Source: Paenibacillus humicus NBRC 102415 (lineage in GTDB: Bacteria; Bacillota; Bacilli; Paenibacillales; Paenibacillaceae). Taken from it: a DNA stretch of 64,000 nt. The stretch covers positions 124,001 to 188,000 of the forward strand of contig NZ_BIMD01000003.1 of the NCBI RefSeq assembly GCF_004000905.1. The letters run 5' to 3'. Positions 17,333 to 24,886 of the stretch are shown here, in pieces; the first letter of the stretch is position 1, and each line of letters opens with the position of its first letter. The notes under the pieces are model-generated. The model ran no database searches and had not been told where the DNA came from. It worked only from the letters and a program-made list of their open reading frames with translations. The position numbers and the translations under genes were made by a program.

Positions 17333-18013
17333 TCAGCCGGCGTTTTTGCGCAAGAAGCACAGAAGCGCCCAGCGCCTTTCCTGGCGCTTTTTGTAGCGCG
17401 GCAGCATCCGGTACAGGCGAAGCCCTTCCTCGCAGGCCTCCTTCGCCTGCTGCGAACGGCCGAGCTCGCTCTGCAGCCGGCCCATCCTGTAATAGCCTTC
17501 GCAGGAAGAGGACTGGATGCGGCTGAACGCCTCCAGCTCCCGCAGCGCCTTCTCCTTGTCCGAAGCCGCAAAGTATGCCGCCAGACGCAGATGCGGCTGC
17601 CCGTACTTCACTCTCGGGTTCAGCTCCAGCGCCTTGCGGATGCAAGCTTCACCCTCTTGCGGCTGCCCCGTATGCAGCAGGCTCGTGCCGTAATCGTCCC
17701 AGAACTCGGCCGACTCCTCCATGACGAGCGTTTCCTTGAGCGGCTCCAGCGTCCTGCGCGCTTCTCCGTACTTGCGGCGGTCCAGGAGCAGCTTGGCGAG
17801 CTCCAGGCGGGAGCCGCTGTTGCTCGGATTGGCGTCGATCTCCCTGCGGAGCGCGGCTCTCCGGCTGCGGGCGCGGATCGGCTTCAGCAGGCTCGGCGTC
17901 AGGCCGATGAATCGGCGATCCAAAATATACAGGACGGCAAGCAAGACGATCAGGGCAAGGAAGGGATTGCCGAGAAGAGTCCATAACAAGCCGAACAGCA
18001 GGAAAATTTTCAT
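17333..18013 (-). CDS. Membrane-anchored TPR-repeat protein
   Basis: 226 aa from ATG 18013. Two hydrophobic helices at the N-terminus (MKIFLLFGLLWTLLGNPFLA and LIVLLAVLYILD) are followed by tetratricopeptide repeats (for example ESAEFWDDYGTSLLHTGQPQ with EGEACIRKALELNP). It is probably an inner-membrane scaffold. No partner can be named. The ribosome site is weak (GGGG about 11 nt upstream); an open frame continues to 18169 but lacks a better start. Confidence 0.75.
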   Translation of the reverse strand: MKIFLLFGLLWTLLGNPFLALIVLLAVLYILDRRFIGLTPSLLKPIRARSRRAALRREIDANPSNSGSRLELAKLLLDRRKYGEARRTLEPLKETLVMEESAEFWDDYGTSLLHTGQPQEGEACIRKALELNPRVKYGQPHLRLAAYFAASDKEKALRELEAFSRIQSSSCEGYYRMGRLQSELGRSQQAKEACEEGLRLYRMLPRYKKRQERRWALLCFLRKNAG

Positions 18014-18176
18014 GGATAAGGCAGCCCCGTTTCTCCCTAAGAATGCAAGTTGTCCATCAGCCCACATCATAGCATATGCCGGCGGTTTGGAAAATCGGAG
18101 GAAGGCGAAAAAGCGCGGCCCGTCTCCTTCTTCCGGAATGTATTCCGGCTGATGCGCCCATTTCCGCAATCAGCCG

Positions 18177-18205
18177 CACCCTGCAGGGCGGTTGTTCATA
18201 AGATA
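18177..18205 (+). promoter_or_regulatory. Sigma-K-type promoter of gerE
   Basis: CACC at 18177-18180, 16 bp, then CATAAGATA at 18197-18205. This matches the sigma-K layout (-35 AC core, 16-bp spacing, -10 CATAnnnTA). B. subtilis gerE is transcribed by sigma-K. A sigma-A-like TTGACT (18208) with TGTATC 17 bp on is also present. The expected leader to the TTG start is about 55 nt. Confidence 0.65.
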
Positions 18206-18268
18206 AGTTGACTGTATCCCTTAACCTTGTTGTATCCCACAAAAACCCGAGCAAGGAGGGGTGGCATT

Positions 18269-18430
18269 TTGAAGGGCACCGATCACAAAAACAAATTTCT
18301 GCTGACTCACCGGGAACGCGAAGTATTCGAACTACTGGTCCAGGACAAGACGACAAGGGATATCGCGCAGCTGCTGTTCATCAGCGAAAAGACTGTGAGG
18401 AACCATATCTCCAACATCGTATATTTTCAA
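18269..18430 (+). pseudogene. gerE: gerE 5' fragment, interrupted by the prophage
   Basis: The frame begins at TTG 18269 with GGAGGGG 6 nt upstream. It encodes the first 50 or so residues of GerE, the LuxR-type regulator of late mother-cell spore-coat genes: LTHREREVFELLVQDKTT, then IAQLLFISEKTVRNHISN, which is the recognition helix. After HISN the normal continuation (MQKLGVKGR... in GerE) is lost and the frame reads into sequence antisense to the recombinase. The 3' third should lie at the far prophage end, outside the window. Excision would be expected to rebuild the gene. The exact crossover point cannot be fixed here. Confidence 0.85.
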
Positions 18431-18445
18431 GTACGCACAAAAAAA
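18410..18445. other. attL region (host/prophage junction)
   Basis: Host gerE coding sequence is recognisable up to about AACATC at 18413-18418. From TATATTTTC onward it is phage sequence leading into the recombinase terminator. Large serine recombinases need only a short shared core, so the crossover cannot be placed without the other end. Confidence 0.7.
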
Positions 18446-18470
18446 TCCTGGAGCTCAAAAGCGCCCCAGG
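18439..18470 (-). terminator. Terminator overlapping the recombinase stop
   Basis: Reverse-strand stem CCTGG...CCAGG, with extra GC pairs, is followed by ATTTTTTT. The 5' arm overlaps the last codons of the recombinase. It stops phage transcription before it enters gerE antisense. Confidence 0.7.
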
Positions 18471-20041
18471 AAGCTATGGATATCAACTTCGCCTTCCTTA
18501 TCGATTTCTATTCGCTGAATCAACTTGCTCAGCGGACCCCTTACCAGCTCAACATCATCCAAATTGGTGATGGACTTCAACGCATTCACACTCTTTCCGA
18601 CTTCTTTCAAGACCCGTTCCTTATTCTTGAGTTCTTCGGATCGTTTATTAAGCCCCATCAACTTGAGTTCGCTTTCCTTAATCTCCTTCTCGTATTGACT
18701 CTTCTCGAATTCATATTGCTCCGTGTCGATCTCGTCGTTCATACTCTGACGCCGAATCTCAAACAGTAGCCGGCGGTTGTTACTGATCTGTTTCTCCAAC
18801 TTCGTGATGTCCTTCTCGAAATCCTTGGCTTGGATGGTCAGTTGCTTTTCTGCTGCCTTGTCCAATCCTTCAATACCCTCACCAACGCGCGAGAGGCGTT
18901 CGATGATCTGTTGAATTAAACCGTCTCGTAATTCGTAGTATGGAACCCAACTCGAATTGTCGCATCCGTTGACGCCTTGCCGGCGCCGCTTACTGCACAT
19001 GAGATATCGATAGTAGGTCATATCTCCGCTTTTACGCTCGCGGCCGCTTGCCATTGTGACCATCGCTGAGCCGCAATGCTTGCAGAATATAAGCTTGGCA
19101 AAGACGTTTACATACGATCGTCTTCCTCCGCGGCTGCCGCCGCCTCTGATAAGTCTTATACGCTGAGCTTCGTCAAAGAGTTCCTTTGATACGATCGCCT
19201 CATGGGTTTGGAACTCAGTCTTCTCCCATGCCCCCTTATCCCGCTGCACCAGCTTCTTCCGGCGATTCTGAAGATCATTCACATCTTCATAGACCTTGAT
19301 AGACTCCATCTTTCCGTAAACGAGAAAGCCGGTATAGTTCTCATTTTGCAGGATCCGCTGAACTGACGATAAGCCCCATACCCCGCCTTTGGAGCTTGGA
19401 ATCCCCAAATCGTTTAAATATACGGTCAGGCTTTTTTCTCCCATGCCTTGGTTAACATACCGATCATACAGGTCACGGACTACCGCGGCCTCTTCAGGTA
19501 CGACTTCAAGTGTTTTCCTTCCATCGACAACGACCTTCTTATATCCGTATGGAGGAACTGAACCAGTGAAGTTTCCCTTCTTGGCGGACTGCCGGATGCC
19601 GCGTTTTGAGGACTTACTCGTATTCTCGGACTGTTGCTGGTTAACCGAGGAGATCATAGTGAAGACCATCTCGTTATCCTCTTTGCCTGAATCATACATA
19701 TCCTCAATTGATATCACCCGAACACCGAGGGCATTGACGAGAATCCTTTTCAGAGAAATTGCGTCCAGCGTGTCCCGGCTGAAACGGGAGAGAGAGGCAA
19801 AATAGATGGTATTGAATTTCCTCTGTTTCGCATCCTCAACCATCTGCTGAACATCTTCCCGTTCAATTATGTTGGTCGCTGTGCCTTTGTCCGTATAAAC
19901 TTGATCGATATCCACGTTGTCCGAAAGAGCACGTTCGCGGATCAGGCCTTCCTGATGCTCTGGGCTGTCTTTTTGGGCATCTTTAAGAGTAGAGACGCGA
20001 ACATAAGCCCGCGCCTTTGAATTGCTATTATTTTTATGCAT
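18455..20041 (-). CDS. Large serine recombinase (prophage integrase/excisionase)
   Basis: 528 aa. The N-terminal resolvase catalytic domain (about 1-150) has nucleophile S17 in YVRVST and the arginine-bearing SLSRFSRD segment. The recombinase domain is about 165-270 (GSVPPYGYKK, LSSVQRILQNENYTGFLVYG). A zinc-ribbon follows (CKHCGSAM ... C, then NGC), with a coiled-coil near 400-480, the layout of phage integrases such as SprA. It inserts and excises the element at gerE. It is the last gene of a leftward transcript and starts 9 nt after a small gene that may be its partner. Confidence 0.95.
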   Translation of the reverse strand: MHKNNSNSKARAYVRVSTLKDAQKDSPEHQEGLIRERALSDNVDIDQVYTDKGTATNIIEREDVQQMVEDAKQRKFNTIYFASLSRFSRDTLDAISLKRILVNALGVRVISIEDMYDSGKEDNEMVFTMISSVNQQQSENTSKSSKRGIRQSAKKGNFTGSVPPYGYKKVVVDGRKTLEVVPEEAAVVRDLYDRYVNQGMGEKSLTVYLNDLGIPSSKGGVWGLSSVQRILQNENYTGFLVYGKMESIKVYEDVNDLQNRRKKLVQRDKGAWEKTEFQTHEAIVSKELFDEAQRIRLIRGGGSRGGRRSYVNVFAKLIFCKHCGSAMVTMASGRERKSGDMTYYRYLMCSKRRRQGVNGCDNSSWVPYYELRDGLIQQIIERLSRVGEGIEGLDKAAEKQLTIQAKDFEKDITKLEKQISNNRRLLFEIRRQSMNDEIDTEQYEFEKSQYEKEIKESELKLMGLNKRSEELKNKERVLKEVGKSVNALKSITNLDDVELVRGPLSKLIQRIEIDKEGEVDIHSFLGRF

Positions 20042-20050
20042 TAGAACACA

Positions 20051-20245
20051 TCACACCTTCAAGTGGTTACGGATAATTTCTTTAAAGCCTATCTTAAAGG
20101 ATGCTCCATGCCTTGCCAACACAGAACTTACATTCGGGTTGAGAGCTTGATAGATTGCCTCTACCGGATCTTCGTCGGTGGGGATCCAGTTGTACTTGAG
20201 TTGGAGCTTTTTTCTGGGTTTCTTGCCGGACTCGTTTTGTCCCAT
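20051..20245 (-). CDS. Small basic protein preceding the recombinase; candidate directionality factor
   Basis: 64 aa from ATG 20245 (AGGGTG 6 nt upstream; an in-frame GTG and ATG lie 9 and 6 nt earlier). It begins MGQNESGKKPRKKLQLKYNW and ends FKIGFKEIIRNHLKV. It has a basic N-terminus and no recognised domain. It lies 9 nt before the recombinase, so the two are co-expressed. Recombination directionality factors of serine integrases are small, variable proteins often encoded nearby, so this is a candidate by position only. Confidence 0.6.
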   Translation of the reverse strand: MGQNESGKKPRKKLQLKYNWIPTDEDPVEAIYQALNPNVSSVLARHGASFKIGFKEIIRNHLKV

Positions 20246-20256
20246 TCGCATCACCC

Positions 20257-20285
20257 TGTATATTTTATGAGCGAGGGCTCGGCAA
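20257..20285 (-). promoter_or_regulatory. Promoter region of the small gene and recombinase, with palindrome
   Basis: On the reverse strand TTGCCG (20285-20280) and TATACA (20262-20257) are 17 bp apart, a sigma-A-like pair. CATAAAATA (20269-20261) overlaps it and fits the -10 of the mother-cell sigma factors E and K, but the -35 match is imperfect. A perfect palindrome CGGCAA-AC-TTGCCG (20280-20293) covers the -35 and could be an operator. The start codon follows closely, so the leader would be very short. Confidence 0.4.
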
Positions 20286-20311
20286 ACTTGCCGACCCAGG
20301 CTCTTTATGTG

Positions 20312-20791
20312 TTAATGATTCCTTGTCAGGTCCTTAACCTGGAGCAACCGGAAGTCGTGGAAGATGAATGCGAGGCGGTAAAACGCGCGGAGCCGGATCT
20401 CCATATAGCGGTTTTTTCCCATTGGCATGTCCGTCTGGAAGACGTCGAGATCACGCTTGTACTCATCCTGCATGTATCGGAAGTCAATTAGAGTGCGTTC
20501 GGTAACCGGGAGCTTACGAACGCCAGCCCTGACTTTGTCCATGAAGATTCGGCGGCGCTCGGGTTCGTCAACGTTGTACATGGCGATGCTGCCCGTCTGG
20601 TCGCTCGTCGTACCAGTGTAGCTGCGGGGGATGTCGGAGTAACTGGCGGTCGTGCTCGCCTCGCGCTCCTCGAAGGTGATGCTTTTGTAGAAGAGATATT
20701 TCTCGAAGACGGCCTCGATGGCAGCCTGCGTCTTCTTACCGTCCAGGTCGTTCAGGTTCGGCAGCGGACCAAGATCGAATTCCTGCTGCAC
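20312..20791 (-). CDS. ArpU-family phage transcriptional regulator
   Basis: 159 aa, GTG start behind GGAGGTGA. The pattern fits the ArpU family: an N-terminal FEKYLFYKSI helix, a middle variable loop, then RKLPVTERTLIDFRYMQDEY and a C-terminal helix with NRYMEIRLRAFYRLAFIF. These are sigma-like regulators that turn on phage late genes. It is the last gene of the long leftward early operon, the usual place for a late activator. Confidence 0.82.
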   Translation of the reverse strand: MQQEFDLGPLPNLNDLDGKKTQAAIEAVFEKYLFYKSITFEEREASTTASYSDIPRSYTGTTSDQTGSIAMYNVDEPERRRIFMDKVRAGVRKLPVTERTLIDFRYMQDEYKRDLDVFQTDMPMGKNRYMEIRLRAFYRLAFIFHDFRLLQVKDLTRNH

Positions 20792-20810
20792 TTCGGCTCA
20801 CCTCCAGCTA

Positions 20811-20828
20811 AAAGGGGCCGAAGCCCCT
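20811..20828 (-). terminator. Short hairpin between the micro-gene and arpU
   Basis: Reverse strand AGGGGC-TTCG-GCCCCT followed by TT. It has a stable tetraloop but a weak T tract, so it is probably an attenuator or RNA-processing hairpin within the operon. Confidence 0.45.
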
Positions 20829-20834
20829 CCCTAT

Positions 20835-20918
20835 TTATCTAAGCAGCAGCCATGCCGCCAGCCAAAAACAGCAGCACAACAGGAGTACGGCCAGCGCGCC
20901 CCAATTGAGCCTGCGCAT
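20835..20918 (-). CDS. 27-aa single-span membrane micro-protein
   Basis: ATG 20918 overlaps the stop of the upstream gene (TGATG). The frame encodes MRRLNWGALA then a run of Leu, Cys, Trp and Ala ending WLLLR and a stop. This is two positive residues followed by one membrane helix, the positive-inside pattern. Tight coupling and composition suggest a real micro-protein; no family is recognised. Confidence 0.5.
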   Translation of the reverse strand: MRRLNWGALAVLLLCCCFWLAAWLLLR

Positions 20919-21400
20919 CAGAACGGCTCCGGATCATCCACGTCATGCATCGGATCTTCGGCTGCGGCAGCTACCTCGTCGATTGTCAGCTGGTTTTTGT
21001 CGTTCTGGAGCTCAGTTGTTCCGTCCGGCCCGACCTTGTACTTAACACCCTCATGTGGCTCCCTGAATTCCTCGATAGTCATCTGCGAGGCAGCGACTTC
21101 CAATGAGACGTTCCGGCCAGCAAAGGGATACAGCGCCTGCGCTTTCTCTGGCTCGCCTTTGATTTCGAACTTTAGCACTGTCTTCTTGCTGTCGCGCTGC
21201 ATGGTCAGGAAATCCGCCTTCATGTTTTGAACCACGTAATCGCCGCCGACCTGCAGGCCGAACACTACAATGCTGCCGGAGAGGTCGAAGAGGTCCGCTT
21301 CACCTTGCTCGTCCTCTGTGCCCTTAATCTCGAACTTCAGGACCTCTTTCTTGTCGTCCTTGGTCAGTGCCTTGAAAAGTACGTTCAGTTCGATTGCCAT
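20918..21400 (-). CDS. Phage protein with an internal duplicated segment
   Basis: 160 aa; AGAGGAG precedes the ATG. Two related segments, KKEVLKFEIKGTEDEQ (about 17-32) and KKTVLKFEIKGEPEKA (about 72-87), suggest a duplicated beta-rich domain. The tail is acidic. Similar proteins occur among phage early genes without known function. The stop overlaps the next micro-gene. Confidence 0.7.
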   Translation of the reverse strand: MAIELNVLFKALTKDDKKEVLKFEIKGTEDEQGEADLFDLSGSIVVFGLQVGGDYVVQNMKADFLTMQRDSKKTVLKFEIKGEPEKAQALYPFAGRNVSLEVAASQMTIEEFREPHEGVKYKVGPDGTTELQNDKNQLTIDEVAAAAEDPMHDVDDPEPF

Positions 21401-21422
21401 CTATGATTGCTCCTCTCGCGGG

Positions 21423-21557
21423 TTAGTCCCCGATAAAATGATGATGCATAGGCTCGCCTTGAAACTCGATGCAGGCGTAATCTTGCTCGTTTACCGGCTC
21501 ACTTTCGAATGGACAGCGCCCGGCGTTTAAGTGGATGCAATCACCGCACGTCTCCAT
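21423..21557 (-). CDS. Small cysteine-rich protein (44 aa), probable zinc-binding
   Basis: ATG 21557 is preceded by GGAGG 7 nt upstream and lies 17 nt inside the end of the neighbouring gene. The protein starts METCGDCIHLNAGRCPF and has four cysteines (C4, C7, C15, C29), then a short histidine run and IGD. The spacing fits a small zinc knuckle. Function unknown. Confidence 0.65.
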   Translation of the reverse strand: METCGDCIHLNAGRCPFESEPVNEQDYACIEFQGEPMHHHFIGD

Positions 21558-21954
21558 GCTCTGCCTCCGATCGAAGTGCAAGGATAGCGGCAACGGTGAT
21601 GGCGTGGGGGCAGCTCTCTACGTCCTCGACTAACACCGTGCCGATTTCAACGACCCAATTGCCGGTTAATGCGTGATTCCCGATGAGTACGTTGAACCCC
21701 CGCCGCCGCATCTCCTCGATGACCTGTCCGGCGCCGTCCCAGGTGGTGGAAGGGGCGAACCTCAGGAAGGGCCAGCCTTCTTCATATATCTCGTACAGGC
21801 GATACTCGTTCCAGTCCTTATTGAATTGGACGAATGGGAAAGGCGCGGTTTCCGGCCATTGAGGTACGTCGGCATTGACCAGCGTCCACCCGAACGCGAG
21901 GATCATTTCCTGGTCCAACTCCGGCCCCGCCTGCATCGTCCTAATGTCGGTCAT
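21541..21954 (-). CDS. Phage ABA-sandwich (BC1872-like) protein
   Basis: 137 aa. It resembles small phage proteins that open with an AGPELDxxMILAFGW segment and carry VIEEMRRRGFNVLIG followed by a C-terminal ITVAAILALRS helix. The family is common in Firmicute phages and has no known role. It starts inside a 4-nt overlap with the upstream gene. Confidence 0.65.
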   Translation of the reverse strand: MTDIRTMQAGPELDQEMILAFGWTLVNADVPQWPETAPFPFVQFNKDWNEYRLYEIYEEGWPFLRFAPSTTWDGAGQVIEEMRRRGFNVLIGNHALTGNWVVEIGTVLVEDVESCPHAITVAAILALRSEAEHGDVR

Positions 21955-22244
21955 ACCCTCACCCCGATCTGGAGTAGACCTTCTTCGATTATGAGGGCCA
22001 ACTCCTTGCTTCTCTTCTTAAAAGGAGCCCATTGACGAATCCAGGCTTCGTTACTTGAGATGAGATCGTGTATATCTGCAGGCAGACCGTTGTCGATCGC
22101 CTCGCAGTAAACCCATTTGATCTCGCCGTTGCCTGCGGTGAAGTCTTGCTGAGGGACAAGAGTACTTCCTGGCGACAACTCGACCGGAATTACAACAGGC
22201 TCGTATATAACAACCAGACGCCGAGTCTCCGTCCTAATGTCCAT
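21951..22244 (-). CDS. Hypothetical phage protein
   Basis: 97 aa from ATG 22244 (AAGGAGG 6 nt upstream), with an 11-nt overlap with the preceding gene. It begins MDIRTETRRLVVIYEPVVIP and ends ALIIEEGLLQIGVRV. No domain recognised. Confidence 0.6.
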   Translation of the reverse strand: MDIRTETRRLVVIYEPVVIPVELSPGSTLVPQQDFTAGNGEIKWVYCEAIDNGLPADIHDLISSNEAWIRQWAPFKKRSKELALIIEEGLLQIGVRV

Positions 22245-22521
22245 TGGGGGCCTCCTTGGCTTGCCTTTCAAGATCACGTCGAGCGTTGTCCGCGAGCATC
22301 ATGGCGAAATTGGCAATGTCGGCAGCTTTCTTTACGACATTCTCTGGGTCGAATGCTGATCCGTAGCATTGTTCTGCTGCCCACAACTTGTGGTAATTGG
22401 CCTCCAGCCTTTTCAGCAGAAACTCCCGATCTTCACGGCTGTCCTGCCAGCCTGGCTTGTGGTCATTTTCCGAGAGGCGGCTTTCCATTCGTTCCGCGAA
22501 CCAACAAACTTCCTTCCTCAT
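22234..22521 (-). CDS. Phage protein of the MRKEV-WFAE type, MazG-like pattern
   Basis: 95 aa from ATG 22521 (GGAGGGAGAGGG upstream; ATGA overlap with the previous stop). The sequence pattern CWFAERMESRLSENDHKPGW ... FLLKRLEANYHKL ... KKAADIANFAMMLADNARRD is widespread in phages. Its E-x-x-D-x-A-N pattern resembles all-alpha NTP pyrophosphatases. Enzyme activity is only inferred. Confidence 0.65.
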   Translation of the reverse strand: MRKEVCWFAERMESRLSENDHKPGWQDSREDREFLLKRLEANYHKLWAAEQCYGSAFDPENVVKKAADIANFAMMLADNARRDLERQAKEAPNGH

Positions 22522-22943
22522 CCCTCTCCCTCCTTGAGCAGCTCGGGGTGCTGGTGGATGTTGCCGATGACCTCGCAAACAGGATACAACGGCGAATCAG
22601 TAAGCTTGGAATTGTTCGTCTTCCCTCGCACTCTGTACACCGACTCGCGCAGTTCGACAATACCAATCATCTCAGTCTCCGTCTTGAAGCCCATTCCGGT
22701 AATGAAAATTGGTCCCGGCTGTTTCACGATGTCGTCTTCAAAAACGGCATTCCCATTTATATCTGACCGGATGTATTGGCCAACGGTCTCGGGATCGACC
22801 GCATGGCTATTCGAGTGGTAGCCGATGCCGCCTTTGCTCAATGTCATAATGAACGTATCGCCGTTGTCGGCTGTGACGAGGCTTCCGAAAGCCCACTCAC
22901 CATCTGCGTGCTTCTGTCCCCTGAACTTGTAATCCCTACCCAT
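22518..22943 (-). CDS. YopX-family phage protein
   Basis: 141 aa. It has the YopX layout: KFRGQKHADGEW at the start, a middle QYIRSDINGNAVFEDDIVK segment, and VCEVIGNIHQHPELL at the C-terminus. Common in Bacillus phages; function unknown. It is coupled to its neighbours by short overlaps. Confidence 0.85.
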   Translation of the reverse strand: MGRDYKFRGQKHADGEWAFGSLVTADNGDTFIMTLSKGGIGYHSNSHAVDPETVGQYIRSDINGNAVFEDDIVKQPGPIFITGMGFKTETEMIGIVELRESVYRVRGKTNNSKLTDSPLYPVCEVIGNIHQHPELLKEGEG

Positions 22944-23796
22944 CGGTTCTATCTCCTTTCAGACGATCAATGAATTTTTGTGCCGCAATGATTTGATCGT
23001 ACTCTGCGTCATTCGCGGAGATATCGTGCTTGATTGGGTATCGCAATGCTTTCCGCACTCCTGCTGTATTCAGTACCTCGACGGCTTCTCCCAGCTGCTG
23101 TCGGAGTTGGTCTACCTCATCCCGTGCCTTGCGCCTCTCGTCCATCTCCTGCATGTGCAGGTTGTGCTCGTGCTGGACCTGCTGGCGGAACTGGTCGTTC
23201 TCGGCCTGTAGGCGCTCAGCTCTCTCCTCTTCCTCTATCCATTTTCGATGATTGTGCTGAGCTAGATTTCTCAAACTTGCTCGGCTCTCATCCAGAATGT
23301 CTGTTTCCGGCTGTACCTCGTTGGTCAGACGGTTTCTAACGGATTTGACCTCAGCCTGCGTGAATGCCTGCAACTTTGTCAGGCGCTCGATCTCTCCCTG
23401 CTGGCGCTGTACCTCTACTGACAGCCGTTCACGCTCGCCAGTTATGAACTCCTCTGCTCGTCGCTGACTGGCCTGGTTAAGCTCCGTAAGACGCTGTACC
23501 TCGGCGTGCAAGGTTTCAACCTCCTCCGAGAAGTCCCGTCCCAACTCGTCATAATCCTCCGTTAAGGATTGGAGCCGCTGTACCTCAGCTAGGAGGGATC
23601 GAAGCCAGGTCGGGGCGTTGGCGATGAGGTGAATGTTGGAAGCAGCAATTCGGGAGGGTGTGAACTTGCAAACCTGCGTTTTGTATCCCTCTATGTCCTC
23701 CTTGGCCGTGTGCACTTCTTTCTCTTTCGCTTCCCACGGCCCCGGCGTCGCCGCATCCAGCGATTTTTGTATTTCATCCAATTGCTCCGCTGTCAT
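22936..23796 (-). CDS. Coiled-coil phage protein with Ead/Ea22-like N-terminus
   Basis: 286 aa from ATG 23796, which overlaps the previous stop (ATGA). The N-terminal segment (SLDAATPGPWE ... SNIHLIANAPTWLRSLLAEV) resembles the lambda Ea22/Ead type. A long coiled-coil rich in E, Q, R and L follows (about residues 70-250). Probably non-essential accessory; function unknown. Confidence 0.65.
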   Translation of the reverse strand: MTAEQLDEIQKSLDAATPGPWEAKEKEVHTAKEDIEGYKTQVCKFTPSRIAASNIHLIANAPTWLRSLLAEVQRLQSLTEDYDELGRDFSEEVETLHAEVQRLTELNQASQRRAEEFITGERERLSVEVQRQQGEIERLTKLQAFTQAEVKSVRNRLTNEVQPETDILDESRASLRNLAQHNHRKWIEEEERAERLQAENDQFRQQVQHEHNLHMQEMDERRKARDEVDQLRQQLGEAVEVLNTAGVRKALRYPIKHDISANDAEYDQIIAAQKFIDRLKGDRTDG

Positions 23797-24083
23797 GGTC
23801 TGCTGTCGCCTTCGTTGGTTGGCTCCGAAATCCAAACCAGTTTGCCGCCCTGATAGTCATTGGCGTATCCATCACCAAAGGCAAACGCCAGGATGCAAAA
23901 CTCATCCTCATCCCCATAGCGCCCCAATACATCCGGGTCGTTAGCCGCCGAGACCACCCCTGCCGCAGCCAGTCGCTCGCGTACCTCCTGTGTGTTGGCG
24001 ACCAAGATATAGGCATCGTCGCCGCCGTTGCTGTCGATCACTGGCAGGCTGTTAAGTACGTCCAGAATTGCTTGTTTGCTCAT
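23793..24083 (-). CDS. Hypothetical phage protein
   Basis: 96 aa from ATG 24083, chosen because AAGGAGGGA lies 8 nt upstream. An in-frame GTG at 24170 would give 125 aa. It begins MSKQAILDVLNSLPVIDSNG and contains a Gly/Asp/Phe-rich C-terminal half. No family recognised. Confidence 0.55.
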   Translation of the reverse strand: MSKQAILDVLNSLPVIDSNGGDDAYILVANTQEVRERLAAAGVVSAANDPDVLGRYGDEDEFCILAFAFGDGYANDYQGGKLVWISEPTNEGDSRP

Positions 24084-24162
24084 TGATAATCCCTCCTTGG
24101 ATTGGGAAGCCGCGCCTCCGGAATGTTCAGTGACCATCTGCTCCGCCGTCATGGGCTGCTGT

Positions 24163-24579
24163 TCAGTCACGCTTCCTCAACTCCCCTACGAATACGTTTC
24201 TGTCCTCGCCCGACTCCTCGAAATGGACAACCGCCACGAGAGGCGAAGCCGTGCAAATATAGTCCCCCTCGCCGTGCTGATCGTGAACGACTCGGTCGCC
24301 TTCTTTATATGACGCCTTCGGCTGCTCGTCCTCGGGTAGGTTGATATAGGCATAGTGGGTAACGCTGCCCCCGTCCAGGCTAGATAAGTCGGGTGTAATC
24401 CAGCGGCTTGGGATCATATCCCCGTCTCCTAAATCCGTCTCGCTGGCTACCCATCCCATGTCAACCCGAAGACCGTCCGTGAGCAGATAAAATTCGTTGG
24501 CGTCCAGCCCAGCAGGAACGCTCCCCATTTCGCCTACCTTGATCCAGGCAATCCCGCCCGGCTGCTGTTCGTTACTCAT
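24163..24579 (-). CDS. Hypothetical phage protein, DUF551-like motif
   Basis: 138 aa. The middle (PSRWITPDLSSLDGGSVTHY, then AYINLPE) resembles the short DUF551 pattern ending in THW-x-x-LP. A later segment (YKEGDRVVHDQHGEGDYI) looks like a KOW/SH3-type barrel. Function unknown. Confidence 0.55.
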   Translation of the reverse strand: MSNEQQPGGIAWIKVGEMGSVPAGLDANEFYLLTDGLRVDMGWVASETDLGDGDMIPSRWITPDLSSLDGGSVTHYAYINLPEDEQPKASYKEGDRVVHDQHGEGDYICTASPLVAVVHFEESGEDRNVFVGELRKRD

Positions 24580-24619
24580 GCCTGCACCTCCATCGGAATG
24601 TTGCCGCAGTTCCGGATTG

Positions 24620-24832
24620 TTATCCCAGCATGCGATTATGCATCAGCTCAACAACACTTTCTTTGGTGATCCAGAAAGTAGGTTCCGGCTGTAGAGTCGG
24701 CCTACACTCGAATTGCAAATTGAAGTTGTACGATGGCGCTCCGCTGAACTCCACACCGATCTGAATTTCTGCATCTAAGTCGACGTTGTGCTTTTCTGCC
24801 CAATTCATCAGTTCACGCATTGTCAATTTCAT
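24620..24832 (-). CDS. Hypothetical phage protein (70 aa)
   Basis: Starts MKLTMRELMNWAEKHNVDLD and ends TKESVVELMHNRMLG; AGGAGG-like bases precede the ATG. It is predicted to be alpha/beta with no recognised domain. Confidence 0.55.
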   Translation of the reverse strand: MKLTMRELMNWAEKHNVDLDAEIQIGVEFSGAPSYNFNLQFECRPTLQPEPTFWITKESVVELMHNRMLG

Positions 24833-24886
24833 CTCTGTTCCTCCTTGGGAAGCCTTAGCCTCCCTGTGTTGTGCTGCCCCTGGGGG

